A DNA stretch of 64,000 nt from Burkholderiales bacterium (GTDB lineage: Bacteria; Pseudomonadota; Gammaproteobacteria; Burkholderiales; SG8-39), in NCBI GenBank assembly GCA_026417035.1, contig JAOAEA010000007.1, positions 1 to 64,000 of the forward strand, in the 5' to 3' direction. Made by a program: the position numbers and the translations under genes. Positions 44,037 through 53,400 of this stretch are shown piece after piece (position 1 is the stretch's first letter; each line of letters begins with the position of its first letter). A model generated the notes under the pieces. It had not been told where the DNA came from. It saw only the letters and a list, made by a program, of their open reading frames with translations, and made no database searches.

Positions 44037-44645
44037 ATGAAGAACCTCGCGCGTTTCCGGACGTTCGTGGCGCGGATGAGCGCGCTCGTCGAGCGCCATG
44101 GGGGCGACGAGCCGCGCATCCTCGACGAGGGCGCCGCGCTGCTCGCCGAGCTCGTGCGTCACGACGACTGGCTGCCGGACGAGTGCGCGGCCGCCGCGGC
44201 CGAATCGTATCGGCAGTATCTCCTCTACTGCGACCCGCAGGAGCGGTTCTCGGTCGTGAGCTTCGTCTGGGGGCCGGGCCAGCGCACGCCCATCCACGAT
44301 CACACCGTATGGGGGCTCGTCGGCGTCCTGCGCGGCGCGGAGGTCTGCCGCGAATACGGTCCGCCGGCCCACGGCCGGCCGATGGCCGCGCGCGGCGAGC
44401 ATCGCGTCGGGCCGGGCGACGTCGACCGGGTGTCGCCGCGAATCGGCGACATCCACGTCGTCGCCAACGCGCTTGCGGACCGCGCTTCGATCAGCATCCA
44501 CGTCTATGGCGCCAACATCGGCGCCGTCGCGCGCCACGTGTACGACGAGGCCACCGGCGCGGTGCGCCCGTTCGTCTCCGGCTACCACAACGCGGCGCTG
44601 CCCAACTTCTGGGACCGCTCGGCGGAGATCGGTCCGCGGACCTGA
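44037..44645 (+). CDS. Cysteine/3-mercaptopropionate-type thiol dioxygenase
   Basis: The product has 202 residues, cupin fold. The iron ligands are the two histidines in TPIHDHTVWGLVGVLRG and the third in DIHVVANALAD. YRQYLLYCDPQERFSVVSFVWGPGQRTP is the usual lead-in. Bacterial members oxidise cysteine to cysteine sulfinate or 3-mercaptopropionate to its sulfinate. The Arg-type versus Gln-type residue that separates the two cannot be assigned with confidence here. Pairing with a CaiB-type CoA transferase is compatible with 3-mercaptopropionate or sulfinopropionate metabolism, where sulfinates are handled as CoA esters; that link is inference. Confidence 0.88.
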   Translation: MKNLARFRTFVARMSALVERHGGDEPRILDEGAALLAELVRHDDWLPDECAAAAAESYRQYLLYCDPQERFSVVSFVWGPGQRTPIHDHTVWGLVGVLRGAEVCREYGPPAHGRPMAARGEHRVGPGDVDRVSPRIGDIHVVANALADRASISIHVYGANIGAVARHVYDEATGAVRPFVSGYHNAALPNFWDRSAEIGPRT

Positions 44646-44733
44646 GCGGGGACGGGCCGGCGGCGCGACCGCGTGGCTGTTAGACTCGCGACGAGGGAGT
44701 CGAACCCGACTCCACGCCCAGGGAGAGAAAACC

Positions 44734-45114
44734 ATGCACCGCTTCGGTCCTCGCGCCGCGCTCGCGCTCGCCGTGGCCGCCCTCGCCGGCTGCGCGCCCG
44801 GCGCCTGGAACGAGCAGTCGGCGTTCGACCAGTTCATCTACAAGCTCCAGGCCGTCTGCCCTTACGCGCGCTCCGGCCAATGGCAGATTTACGCGGGGGC
44901 GACCTCGCTCGTCAACAACGCGACTTTCCTCGATCTCACCTCGCGCCTCTACTACGGGAAGATCTCGCGATCCCAGTACGCGACCGGCGTCGCGAGCCTC
45001 ACGTTCGGCCGCGAGAACGACCCGGCGATCCTGTGCGTCTTCGAGAACCTGCCGGCCCAGCCGGCGTCCGACGCGCCGGACCGCATGCGCGCGCCGCCGC
45101 CACCCGGAAACTAG
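44734..45114 (+). CDS. Small lipoprotein of unknown function
   Basis: The product has 126 residues. The signal peptide ends in a lipobox (ALAVAALAGCAPGAW, cysteine near residue 20), so it is likely lipid-anchored. The mature part contains FDQFIYKLQAVCPYARSGQWQIY, LDLTSRLYYGKISRSQYATG and ILCVFENLPA, with two further cysteines that may pair. I recognise no family. GGGAGAGAAAACC gives a good RBS, and TAGACT at 44681-44686 could be its -10. It ends with a 4-base overlap against the convergent small gene at 45111-45384. Confidence 0.75.
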   Translation: MHRFGPRAALALAVAALAGCAPGAWNEQSAFDQFIYKLQAVCPYARSGQWQIYAGATSLVNNATFLDLTSRLYYGKISRSQYATGVASLTFGRENDPAILCVFENLPAQPASDAPDRMRAPPPPGN

Positions 45115-45384
45115 CCGCGCTGGTAGCCGCATGGCCAGCGCGCGACACCGCGCCCGGCGTTGGGCACGGTGTGGGCGAAGCGCGCCGGGACGACGGAATC
45201 TATTGCCCGGGACGCGGGCGGTGCACCGCCCCCCGAGCTCGAGCTCGATCACGCCATCCGCGGGCATGACGAGCCCGTCGGTGGCGCGCACGAACCCTTC
45301 CCGCGTCGGGCCCGGCGGATCGACCCAGAGCTCGTAGGAAACGCGGGTGGCCCGGTCGTCGCGCGCTGTTTCGAGGCGGCTCAT
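45111..45384 (-). CDS. Small protein of unknown function, read through a one-base frameshift
   Basis: From the ATG at 45384 the first frame reads well: MSRLETARDDRATRVSYELW, VDPPGPTREGFVRATDGLVM, ADGVIELELGG. After the six-C run at 45229-45234 (G6 on the coding strand) the other frame takes over convincingly: SVVPARFAHTVPNAGRGVAR, WPCGYQRG and a TAG at 45111-45113. Removing one G joins them into a 90-residue protein whose stop overlaps the stop of the convergent lipoprotein gene by a few bases, a natural gene boundary. I know no relatives. The alternative, one frame straight to 44680, would run antisense through the lipoprotein gene. Confidence 0.5.
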
Positions 45385-45394
45385 CGGCGCGGCC

Positions 45395-45487
45395 AGGGAA
45401 TGTCTGAGGGAAAAGGGGGACGCGCTCCCTTTGACTCCCGATTTCAGAGGAAGCCCTGATCCGTTCGGCGGAAAGATCGGAGCTTTC
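45395..45487 (+). repeat. Intergenic palindromic repeat, family 1 (copy B)
   Basis: AGGGAATGTCTGAGGGAAAA, then an AAAGGG (45412-45417) / CCCTTT (45427-45432) hairpin, then CTGATCCGTTCGGCGGAAAG and ATCGGAGCTTTCCTA. It corresponds word by word to 12200-12300 and shares its first half with the minus strand of 47260-47307. It abuts the stop codon of the next gene. Confidence 0.65.
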
Positions 45488-46282
45488 CTACGAGCAGCCG
45501 TAGGACTGCTGAATGCGCATCACGGGCTGCGCGGCGAGCTCGTAGATGCGGTAGGTGAGCTGGCAGCGCGTGCTCGCGCCCGCCGGCTCGACGTCCATGC
45601 GGGCGAGGAGGTAGGCGGGACCCGCGGGCACGACGCGCACCGCGTAGCCGCCGAGGATCGCGCGGCCGCCGAGGTCCTCGGGATAGAAACGCCACCGCGC
45701 GCCGCCGATCGCGAGCTCGTAGCCGCCCTTGCCGAACGGATCCAGGCGCGACGCGACGGGCTCGGCCTGCATGTCCGGGCGGGTGGCGATCACGAACACG
45801 ACGTCCTCGGGCAGCACCGCCTTCTTCGCGAGCGCCGGCCCGCAGATGAGGCCGGAGAGGAACGGCCCGATGATCTCGCGGCCCTCGCGGTCGGCCTGGT
45901 AGGTCACCGTGCCGATCGCCCGGGCCGGGCTCACCTCGAGGACCGAGTCGGGCGCGAGCGCGAAGTAGCGCTGCCACCCCTTCGGGAACGGGATCGTCGC
46001 CGGGTACTCGAACACGGCGCGCCCGTTGAGGGGGTTGCGGGCCGCCTTCACGCGCTCGGCGTCGGGCCGCGCGAGGGGGAACTCCGTGAAATAGCGCTGC
46101 GCGGTCTTCTGCCAGTTGATCCGCGGGCTCGCCTCGAAGCAGACTTCGCCGCCGCGCACGCTCATCACCCGCAGCGGCTCGGGCAGCGCGGGCCCCTGCG
46201 CGAGCGCCGCGGGGGCAGCGAGCGCGATCCCCGCCGCCGCCGCGAGGCGCGCCGCGCGCTCAAGCGCCCTTGAAGCGCTCAT
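45488..46282 (-). CDS. Exported protein of unknown function
   Basis: The product has 264 residues from ATG 46282 ([28 protein letters not shown], a signal peptide). The mature part has [59 protein letters not shown] and [22 protein letters not shown], with four cysteines including one near the extreme C-terminus. It reads as a beta-rich periplasmic protein. I recognise no family. The start overlaps the end of the AhpD-like gene by 23 bases, so the two are likely co-expressed. The frame continues upstream inside that gene but only as a shadow. Confidence 0.72.
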   Translation of the reverse strand: MSASRALERAARLAAAAGIALAAPAALAQGPALPEPLRVMSVRGGEVCFEASPRINWQKTAQRYFTEFPLARPDAERVKAARNPLNGRAVFEYPATIPFPKGWQRYFALAPDSVLEVSPARAIGTVTYQADREGREIIGPFLSGLICGPALAKKAVLPEDVVFVIATRPDMQAEPVASRLDPFGKGGYELAIGGARWRFYPEDLGGRAILGGYAVRVVPAGPAYLLARMDVEPAGASTRCQLTYRIYELAAQPVMRIQQSYGCS

Positions 46283-46652
46283 CGACCGGGATCCGGTAGC
46301 CGTTGGCGAGCCTGTTGGTCTCGTTCGCGAGCCCGACCACGGCGAGGAGCTCGGCGAGCATCGCGTCGTCCATGCCCTTGGCGCGCGCCGCGGCGCCGTG
46401 CGATTGGATGCAATATTCACAGTTGTTGGTGACGCTCACCGCGATGTAGACGAGCTCCTTGGTGAGCGGGTCGAGCGCGCCGGGCGCCATCACCTGCTTC
46501 ACATTCTCCCACAGCCGCGCGAGCGTCGGCGGGTGCACGGCGAGCGCCTTCCAGAAGTTGTTGACGTCATCGGTGCCGCGCGTCGCCATGATGTCTTCGT
46601 ACACCGCGCGCACCTCGGGCGGCGCCTCGCCGTACTCGATGAGCCTCGCCAT
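46260..46652 (-). CDS. AhpD-like / carboxymuconolactone decarboxylase family protein
   Basis: The product has 130 residues, all helical. The redox motif is [19 protein letters not shown] (CxxC followed by a histidine), typical of AhpD-type members of the CMD family, which act as peroxidase partners or disulfide reductases rather than decarboxylases. [18 protein letters not shown] is the usual lead-in. It lies upstream of a secreted unknown with a 23-base overlap and is divergent from msrB, another gene of oxidative repair. A shared redox theme is possible. Confidence 0.88.
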   Translation of the reverse strand: MARLIEYGEAPPEVRAVYEDIMATRGTDDVNNFWKALAVHPPTLARLWENVKQVMAPGALDPLTKELVYIAVSVTNNCEYCIQSHGAAARAKGMDDAMLAELLAVVGLANETNRLANGYRIPVDERFKGA

Positions 46653-46853
46653 CGCCTGGTCCTCTCCAGCGGAACGGAACAGCCTGCCCGGGAACGCCCG
46701 AACCGGGGGAACATCGCACTTCGCACCCTGCGCCAGGACGAGCCGCGATCCGTCTTGCGCACGAATCCCGGCTTCCCTAGCATGCCGCAGACGCGCCTGC
46801 GCGGCCGGATTCTATGTCGGTCCGCCGCCGGGCGCGCGCGATGCGAAAGGACG

Positions 46854-47252
46854 ATGGCGATGGCGAAAGTGACGAAGACCGACGCCGAGTGGCGGGCCGC
46901 GCTCTCCGAGGCCGAGTACCAGGTCACCCGCAGGCACGCGACGGAGCCCGCGTTCACCGGGCGGTACTGGGACAGCAAGGAGCGCGGCACCTATCGGTGC
47001 GTCTGCTGCGGAGAGCCCCTCTTCAGCTCCGAGCACAAGTACGACTCCGGCAGCGGCTGGCCCTCCTACTGGCAGCCGCTCTCCCAGGACGCCGTGGCGA
47101 CGGCCGAGGACGCGAGCCACGGTATGCGCCGCACCGAGGTCCACTGCGCCCGGTGCGAGGCCCACCTCGGGCACGTGTTCGAGGACGGTCCGGAGCCGAC
47201 GGGGCTCCGGTACTGCATCAACTCGGCGGCGCTGCGCTTCGAGAAGGGCTGA
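46854..47252 (+). CDS. msrB: Peptide-methionine (R)-S-oxide reductase
   Basis: The product has 132 residues, a single MsrB domain. Zinc-binding cysteine pairs are CVCCGEPL and [11 protein letters not shown]; the catalytic cysteine is in [31 protein letters not shown] is the core substrate-binding stretch. It reduces methionine-R-sulfoxide in proteins, using thioredoxin. There is no signal peptide, so it is cytosolic. AAAGGACG precedes the ATG at 46854; a second ATG at 46860 is two codons in. Confidence 0.95.
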   Translation: MAMAKVTKTDAEWRAALSEAEYQVTRRHATEPAFTGRYWDSKERGTYRCVCCGEPLFSSEHKYDSGSGWPSYWQPLSQDAVATAEDASHGMRRTEVHCARCEAHLGHVFEDGPEPTGLRYCINSAALRFEKG

Positions 47253-47259
47253 CCGGGTG

Positions 47260-47307
47260 CTGAAAAAGGGGGGACACATCCCCCTTTGCTCAGACATTCC
47301 CTAACGT
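47260..47307 (-). repeat. Intergenic palindromic repeat, family 1 (copy C)
   Basis: On the minus strand CGTTAGGGAATGTCTGAGCA, then a hairpin AAAGGGGG / CCCCCTTT (plus-strand arms 47265-47272 and 47280-47287). It shares AGGGAATGTCTGAG with copy B. Placed after msrB it could also end that transcript. Confidence 0.65.
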
Positions 47308-47337
47308 CCCCCGCTCCGCCCCGGGGGGCGCCTGTGC

Positions 47338-47343
47338 GATAAT
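47338..47343 (+). promoter_or_regulatory. Candidate -10 nine bases before the yciB start
   Basis: GATAAT in GCGATAATCGCGGGCTC, then ATG at 47353. Initiation near 47350 would give a leader of about 3 bases. Confidence 0.5.
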
Positions 47344-47352
47344 CGCGGGCTC

Positions 47353-47892
47353 ATGAAGTTCCTGTTCGACATCTTCCCCGTCGTCCTCTTCTTCGTCGCG
47401 TTCAAGGCGTGGGGCATCTACGTCGCCACGGCCGTCGCGATCGCCGCGACGTTCGGGCAGGTCGCATGGCTCAAGCTGCGCCGCCGCCCGGTGGACAAGA
47501 TGCTGTGGGTGAGCCTCGGCGTCGTCGCCATCTTCGGCGGCGCGACGCTCGCCCTGCACGACGAGACGTTCATCAAGTGGAAGCCCACGATCCTCTACTG
47601 GCTGTTCGGCGCCGCCCTGCTGGTGGGCGACGTCGTGTTCCGCCGCAACCTGATCAAGGCCGCGCTGGGCGGCGAGATCCGCATGCCGGACGCGGCCTGG
47701 CGCAAGCTCAACTGGAGCTGGATCGCCTTCTTCGCCGTGATGGGCGTCGCGAACCTCTACGTCGCGTTCAACTTCGCCACCGACACCTGGGTGAACTTCA
47801 AGCTCTTCGGCGGCGTCGGGCTGATGCTCGTGTTCGTGCTCGCGCAGGGCTTCTTCCTCGCCAAGCACATCGAGGAGAAGCCCTCGTCATGA
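47353..47892 (+). CDS. yciB: Intracellular septation protein A (YciB/IspZ family)
   Basis: The product has 179 residues and five membrane helices: FDIFPVVLFFVAFKAWGIYVATAVAIAA, MLWVSLGVVAIFGGATLAL, LYWLFGAALLVGDVVF and others. The NLIKAALGGEIRMPDAAWRKLNWSWIAFF stretch and the C-terminal FVLAQGFFLAKHIEE are family signatures. YciB is an inner-membrane protein that affects cell division and envelope synthesis. It leads a typical betaproteobacterial row with bolA and ppiC. Confidence 0.95.
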   Translation: MKFLFDIFPVVLFFVAFKAWGIYVATAVAIAATFGQVAWLKLRRRPVDKMLWVSLGVVAIFGGATLALHDETFIKWKPTILYWLFGAALLVGDVVFRRNLIKAALGGEIRMPDAAWRKLNWSWIAFFAVMGVANLYVAFNFATDTWVNFKLFGGVGLMLVFVLAQGFFLAKHIEEKPSS

Positions 47893-47932
47893 GCCGCCGT
47901 GCCGACCGCGGCGCCGCGCGGGCCTTGCCTGG

Positions 47933-48193
47933 ATGAGCGTCGCGCAGGCGATCCGCGAGCGGCTCGCGGCCCTCGAGCCCGAGTCCCTCGCCCTGGAGGA
48001 CGAGAGCGCGGCCCATGCCGGACACGAGGGCGCCCGCGGCGGCGGCCATTTCCGCCTCACCATCGTCTCGCCGCGTTTCACGGGCAAGGCGCGCGTCGAG
48101 CGCCACCGCCTCGTGTACGGGGCGCTCGGCCCGCTGATGCAGCGCGAGATCCACGCGCTCGCGATCGAAGCGCTCGCGCCCGACGAAATCTGA
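47933..48193 (+). CDS. bolA: BolA-family protein
   Basis: The product has 86 residues with the BolA-like fold: VAQAIRERLAALEPESLALED, then SAAHAGHEGARGGGHFRLTIVSPRF with histidines that in this family can ligate a [2Fe-2S] cluster with a glutaredoxin, and RLVYGALGPLMQREIHALAIEAL. It probably helps in Fe-S trafficking or stress response. It sits 40 bases after yciB and 42 bases before ppiC, in the same direction. Confidence 0.92.
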   Translation: MSVAQAIRERLAALEPESLALEDESAAHAGHEGARGGGHFRLTIVSPRFTGKARVERHRLVYGALGPLMQREIHALAIEALAPDEI

Positions 48194-48235
48194 CGAGACC
48201 CGCATTCCAGCAGCACCCTCCCGAAAGGACCCCGC

Positions 48236-49051
48236 ATGACACCGAAATCCCTCCCTGCCGCCGCCCTGCTCGCCGCCGCGCTCGCCGCGGGCGGCCCCGC
48301 GGCCGCACAGACGCCCGCCGCGTCGCCGGCGCCCGCAGCCGGCGCCGTCGCGACCGTGAACGGCGTCGCGATCCCGAAGGCGCGCGTCGACGCCATCGTC
48401 AAGGCCCAGGCGGCGCAGGGCACGCCGGACTCGGACCAGCTCCGCGCCGCGGTGCGCGAACGCCTGATCGAGCTGGAGGTCCTCGCCCAGGAGGCGAACC
48501 GCAAGGGTCTCGGGAAGAACCCCGACGTCGTGCAGCAGCTCGAGCTGCAGCGCCAGCAGGCGCTCGCGAACGCGCTGGTGCAGGACTTCATCCGCGCCAA
48601 CCCGGTGGACGACGCCCTGGCGAAGGCCGAGTACGAGAAGATCAAGGCCCAGGCGGGCGACAAGGAATACAAGGCGCGCCACATCCTCGTCGAGAAGGAA
48701 GACGAGGCGAAGGACGTCGTCGCGAAGCTGAAGGCCGGCCAGAAGTTCGAGGACCTCGCCAAAGTCTCGAAGGACCCCGGCTCGAAGGACCGCGGCGGCG
48801 ACCTCGACTGGAATTCGCCGGCGGCCTACGTGAAGCCCTTCGCCGATGCGCTGGTCAAGCTGCAGAAGGGCCAGTACACGCTGGTGCCGGTCCAGACCCA
48901 GTTCGGCTGGCACGTCATCCTGCTCGAGGACGTCCGGCCGACCAAGTTCCCCCCCTTCGACGACGTCAAGAACGAGCTGAAGCAGCGCATCCAGCAGCAG
49001 AACGTCGCGAAGTACGTCGGCGACCTGCGCTCCAAGGCGAAGATCCAGTAG
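48236..49051 (+). CDS. Periplasmic peptidyl-prolyl isomerase, PpiC/parvulin type
   Basis: The product has 271 residues. A signal peptide (LPAAALLAAALAAGGPAAAQ) is followed by a SurA-like N-terminal helical domain (AVRERLIELEVLAQEANRKG, NPDVVQQLELQRQQALANAL) and one parvulin domain: KARHILVEKEDEAKDVVAKL, DLAKVSKDPGSKDRGGDLDW and VPVQTQFGWHVILLEDVRP. It assists folding of outer-membrane or exported proteins. GAAAGGACC precedes the ATG. A strong terminator follows at 49077. Confidence 0.93.
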   Translation: MTPKSLPAAALLAAALAAGGPAAAQTPAASPAPAAGAVATVNGVAIPKARVDAIVKAQAAQGTPDSDQLRAAVRERLIELEVLAQEANRKGLGKNPDVVQQLELQRQQALANALVQDFIRANPVDDALAKAEYEKIKAQAGDKEYKARHILVEKEDEAKDVVAKLKAGQKFEDLAKVSKDPGSKDRGGDLDWNSPAAYVKPFADALVKLQKGQYTLVPVQTQFGWHVILLEDVRPTKFPPFDDVKNELKQRIQQQNVAKYVGDLRSKAKIQ

Positions 49052-49076
49052 CGCGCCGCCCGAGCGATCGTGAGGA

Positions 49077-49100
49077 ACGGGGGCCGCGGCCCCCGTTTCC
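49077..49100 (+). terminator. Intrinsic terminator after ppiC
   Basis: Perfect 9-bp stem ACGGGGGCC (49077-49085), GC loop extendable, GGCCCCCGT (49088-49096), then TTCCGTTTCC. It ends the yciB-bolA-ppiC transcript. Confidence 0.75.
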
Positions 49101-49115
49101 GTTTCCGGCGGCGCT

Positions 49116-49634
49116 TCAGAAGGCGTTGAGCACCGCGCGCACCTGCGGGAAACGCCGCCGCACCAGCGCCTCGACGACGTTGCGCAGGTCGAGCGGCGCG
49201 CGCGGGCAACCGGCGCAGGCGCCCTTCAGCCGGACGCGCACCGTGCGGCCCTCGACGCCGACGAGCTCGACGTCGCCACCGTCCCGGGCGAGGATCGCGC
49301 GCACCTCGTCGAGCGCCGCGCGGAGCTCCGCCTCCGGGGGCATCGGCGCGGCGGCATCTCCGCCCCGCTCCGATTCCAGCCTCAGCTTCAGGAGGTGCTG
49401 CTCGCGCGAGATGCGCATCGCCGCGACCGGATCGGCCTCGTAGAGCGCGTCGAGCTCCGCCTCCGTGTAGAAGGGCGCATCGAGTTTCTCGATCTCGGGC
49501 ACGGGCAGCGGCTCGTCGGCGGCGTCGCCGGATGCCGCGGAGGCTCCGGCTGCTGCGCAGCATAGATCAGAGCGGCGTGCGCTGCAGGACGCTGGAGGGG
49601 GTGCTTCCCCGCCGTCTCGGGATTCCCGCGGCAC
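49116..49634 (-). CDS. NifU-like (NFU) Fe-S scaffold domain protein
   Basis: The product has up to 172 residues. The C-terminal 75 residues are an NFU domain: ALDEVRAILARDGGDVELVG and RLKGACAGCPRAPLDLRNVV with the CxGC cluster motif. The middle, LDAPFYTEAELDALYEADPVAAMRISREQHLLKL, is a helical region seen in betaproteobacterial homologues. The first 45 residues from the ATG at 49634 are low complexity; a GTG at 49502 (before PEIEKLDAPFY) may be the true start and would give 128 residues. It probably carries or transfers a [4Fe-4S] cluster. Confidence 0.85.
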   Translation of the reverse strand: MPRESRDGGEAPPPASCSARRSDLCCAAAGASAASGDAADEPLPVPEIEKLDAPFYTEAELDALYEADPVAAMRISREQHLLKLRLESERGGDAAAPMPPEAELRAALDEVRAILARDGGDVELVGVEGRTVRVRLKGACAGCPRAPLDLRNVVEALVRRRFPQVRAVLNAF

Positions 49635-49661
49635 GAGGGACGCGCAACGCAGCGCGTGCGG

Positions 49662-50408
49662 CTAGACCCCGCCGAGCCCGCTCATGAAGCGGTCGGCCTC
49701 GCCGCGCGCGAACTCGAGGAACGCCTGCTCGCCCATCCCGGCGGGCCGCGGCACGAGCAGCGCGAACCCGAGGAGCACGCCGTCGCGGACGACGAACCGC
49801 TCGACGCTCACGCTCGCGAGGTCGGGCGCCCCGCTCACCTGCGCGGCCGCGTAGGGGAAGAACGGGTCGGCCTCCCGGTTGCGCACCACCACCTCGAGCG
49901 CCGGGCCGAGCGCGCCGTCGAGACGCCGGACCTCGGGCGCCTGCGATCCGCGGCCCGCGTGCAGCGCCCGCTGGCTGCGCTCGACCTCGTCGAGGAGCCG
50001 CGCATCGCGCGGGTAGCCCTCCGGAACGCGCTCCGCGACCACGGCCGCGAGCCAGCCGGCGGCATCGCGGAACCGCACATGGGCGACGGCTACGGCGCCG
50101 TCGGGGCGGCGCGCGCGCACGGCGCGGTACACGTCCACGCGTCCGGTGCCGAGCGGCGGCAAGAGGATGTCGAACAGCCCCTCGGGGGCGAAGTAGCGCC
50201 CGTCGCGGATGGCGTCGCCGTGACCGAGCTCGCGCACCGCCGCGTAGCCGGCGGGCGACATCATCTCGGAGAAGAACTCGCCGAGGACGACCCTCTGCGC
50301 GGCGCGCGCGGCAGCGGCGGCGTCGATGCGGTAGGCGTCCGCGGCAGCCGCGTGCAGGGAGACGGCCAGCAGGGACGCACCCAGGCGGGCGAGCGCCCGG
50401 CGGTTCAT
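49662..50408 (-). CDS. Exported protein of unknown function
   Basis: The product has 248 residues. The ATG at 50408 overlaps the purL stop (ATGA), and a signal peptide follows ([21 protein letters not shown]). The mature part ([80 protein letters not shown]) contains no cysteine and no motif that I know. Translational coupling to purL is clear, although a secreted protein and a purine enzyme have no obvious link. The frame is open upstream through purL only as a shadow. Confidence 0.72.
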   Translation of the reverse strand: MNRRALARLGASLLAVSLHAAAADAYRIDAAAAARAAQRVVLGEFFSEMMSPAGYAAVRELGHGDAIRDGRYFAPEGLFDILLPPLGTGRVDVYRAVRARRPDGAVAVAHVRFRDAAGWLAAVVAERVPEGYPRDARLLDEVERSQRALHAGRGSQAPEVRRLDGALGPALEVVVRNREADPFFPYAAAQVSGAPDLASVSVERFVVRDGVLLGFALLVPRPAGMGEQAFLEFARGEADRFMSGLGGV

Positions 50409-53400
50409 CCGACCCAGGCCCGGGCGTTCGCGAACATGCGCTGCCACGGACTCGAGTCGCCGGATGCGTCGGGCCGCCACGACCACTGCACCCAGCGGAA
50501 CATGCGCTCGGGGTGCGGCATGAGGATGGTGAACCGCCCGTCGGCGGTGGTGAAGCCGGTGAGACCGTCGGGGGAGCCGTTGGGGTTCGCGGGGTAGCGC
50601 GTCGCCGGCGCGCCCCGCCCGTCGACGAAGCGCAGCGCCGCGATCGCCGCGCTCCGCGCGCCGGCGTCGGTGAACACGGCGCGGCCCTCCCCGTGGGCGA
50701 CGGCGACCGGGATGCGGCTGCCCGCCATGCCGGCGAAGAAGAGCGACGGGCTCGGCAGGATCTCGACCATCGCGACGCGCGCCTCGAACTGCTCCGAGCG
50801 GTTGCGCACGAACTTCGGCCACGCCGCCGCGCCGGGGATCAGGGCCGCGAGATTCGACATCATCTGGCAGCCGTTGCACACGCCCAGCGCGAAGGTGTCG
50901 CCGCGCGCGAAGAACGCCGCGAACTCCTCGCGCAGCCGGTCGTTGTAGAGGATCGACTTCGCCCAGCCCTCGCCGGCGCCGAGGACGTCGCCGTAGGAGA
51001 AACCGCCGCACGCGACGGCGCCGCTGAAACCTGCGAGCGTCACGCGCCCGGCGAGGAGGTCGCTCATGTGCACGTCGCAGGCGTCGAAGCCCGCGCGGTC
51101 GAACGCCGCCGCCATCTCGACCTGGCCGTTCACGCCCTGCTCGCGCAGCACCGCGACCCGCGGCCGCGCGCCGGTCGCGACGAAGGGCGCCGCGGGATCC
51201 GTCTCCGCGTCGAACGTGAGAGCGAGCGAGAGCCCGGGGTCGGCGCGGTCGAGGATCGCGTCGTACTCCTCCTGGGCGCAGTCGGGGTTGTCGCGCAGCC
51301 GCTGCATGAGGTAGGTGGTCTCGGACCACGCGCGCTCGAGCGCGGCGAGCGGCTCGGCGAACACCGGAGCCGCGTTGCGCACGAGCCGCACCTCGTCGCG
51401 CGCATTCGGGCCGCCGACGACGAGCGCGTAGAGGCCGTGCCGGCGCAGCGTCTCGGCCACGCGCTCGCGATCCTCCATACGCACCTGCAGCAGCGCGCCG
51501 AGCTCCTCCGCGAAGAGCGCGGCGAGCACGCGCTCCGCGTCGCGCCCGGCCATGAGCGCCGGGGTCTTCTCCGAGCCATCGACGTCGAGCGCCTCCGGAT
51601 CGTAGGCGAGCACGTCGAGGTTCAGCGTGACGCCGACGCGGCCGGCGAACGCCATCTCGCAGGCCGCGGCGAAGAGCCCGCCGTCGGAGCGGTCGTGGTA
51701 AGCGAGCACGGTTCCGGCGGCGCGCAGCTCCGCGAGCGCCGCGTAGAAGCGCTGCATCGCCGCCGGATCGTCGAAGTCGGGCGCCTCGTCGCCGGTCTGC
51801 GAGTAGACCTGCGCCAGGACGGAGCCGCCCAGGCGCCCGCGGCCGCGCGCGAGGTCGACGAGCACGAGATCGGTCGGGCCCCGGTCCGTGCGCAGCGCCG
51901 GCGTCCAGGTGCCGCGCACGTCGTCGACCGGTGCGAACGCCGAGACGATGAGCGACACCGGCGCCACCACCTCGCGCTGCGCCCCGCCCTCCTGCCAGGT
52001 CGTGCGCATCGAGAGGGAATCCTTGCCCACCGGGATGCCGACGCCGAGCCGCGGGCAGAGCTCGAGCGCGACGGCGCGCACCGTGTCGAAGAGCGCCGCG
52101 TCCTCGCCGGGATACCCCGCGGCGGCCATCCAGTTCGCCGAGAGCTTCACCCTTCCGAGCGCCGTCACCGGCGCCGCGGCGAGGTTGGTGAGCGCCTCGC
52201 CGATGGCCATCCGGCCCGACGCGGCGGGATCGATCACCGCGAGCGGCGTGCGCTCGCCCATCGCGAACGCCTCACCTTGGTAGCCCTCGAAGTCGGCGAG
52301 CGTCACGGCGCAGTCGGCCACCGGCACCTGCCACGGTCCCACCATCTGGTCGCGCGCGGTGAGCCCGCCGACGCTGCGGTCGCCGATCGCGACCAGGAAC
52401 GTCTTGCGCGCGACCGTCGGCGCCGCCAGGACGCGCAGCGCCGCTTCGCGGAGCTCGATCCCCGAGGCGTCGAAGGGCGCCGGCCGCCGCGCGACGTGGC
52501 GCACGTCGCGGACCATGCGCGGCGGCTTGCCGAGCACCGCGCGGAGATCCATGTCCACCGGCAGGTTGCCGAAGAGGGGGTCGCGCACCTCGAGGTGCTC
52601 CGCCTCGGTCGCGACGCCGACCACCGCGAACGGGCAGCGCTCCCGCTCGCAGATCGCGCGGAAGTGCTCCAGGGACGCCGGCGCGATCGCGAGGACGTAG
52701 CGTTCCTGCGCCTCGTTCGACCAGATCTCGCGCGGGGACATGCCGGGCTCCTCGCTCGGCGCGGCGCGCAGGTCGATCTTCGCGCCGCGGCCGCCGCTCG
52801 CCGCGAGCTCCGGCAACGCGTTCGAGAGTCCGCCGGCGCCGACGTCGTGGATCGAGAGGATCGGGTTCGCCTCGCCGAGCGCCCAGCAGCGGTCGATCAC
52901 CTCCTGCGCGCGGCGCTGCATCTCGGCATTGCCGCGCTGCACCGAATCGAAGTCGAGGTCGGCGATGTTCGCGCCGACGTTCATCGAGGAGGCGGCGCCG
53001 CCGCCCATGCCGATCAACATCCCCGGCCCGCCGAGCTGCACGAGGAGCGCGCCCGCGGGGATCCCGGCCTTGTGCGAGTGCATCGCGCGGATCGCGCCGA
53101 CGCCCCCGGCGATCATGATCGGCTTGTGGTAGCCGCGCACCACGCCGGCGACCTCCGCCTCGTACGCGCGGAAATAGCCGGCGAGGTTCGGCCGGCCGAA
53201 CTCGTTGTTGAAGGACGCGGCGCCGATCGGGCCCTCGATCATGATCGCGAGCGCCGAGGCGATGCGGTCGGGACGTCCGAAGTCGCGCTCCCACGGCCGC
53301 TCGTGCCCGGGGATGCGAAGGTTCGACACGGAGAACCCGCACAGCCCGGCCTTCGGCTTCGCGCCCCGGCCGGTCGCGCCCTCGTCGCGGATCTCGCCGC

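Noticed and set aside
44680..45110. Extension of the small minus-strand gene to a stop at 44680
   Set aside because: It would run antisense through the lipoprotein gene, and its sequence after the G6 run is Arg-rich nonsense, while the shifted frame stops neatly at 45111.
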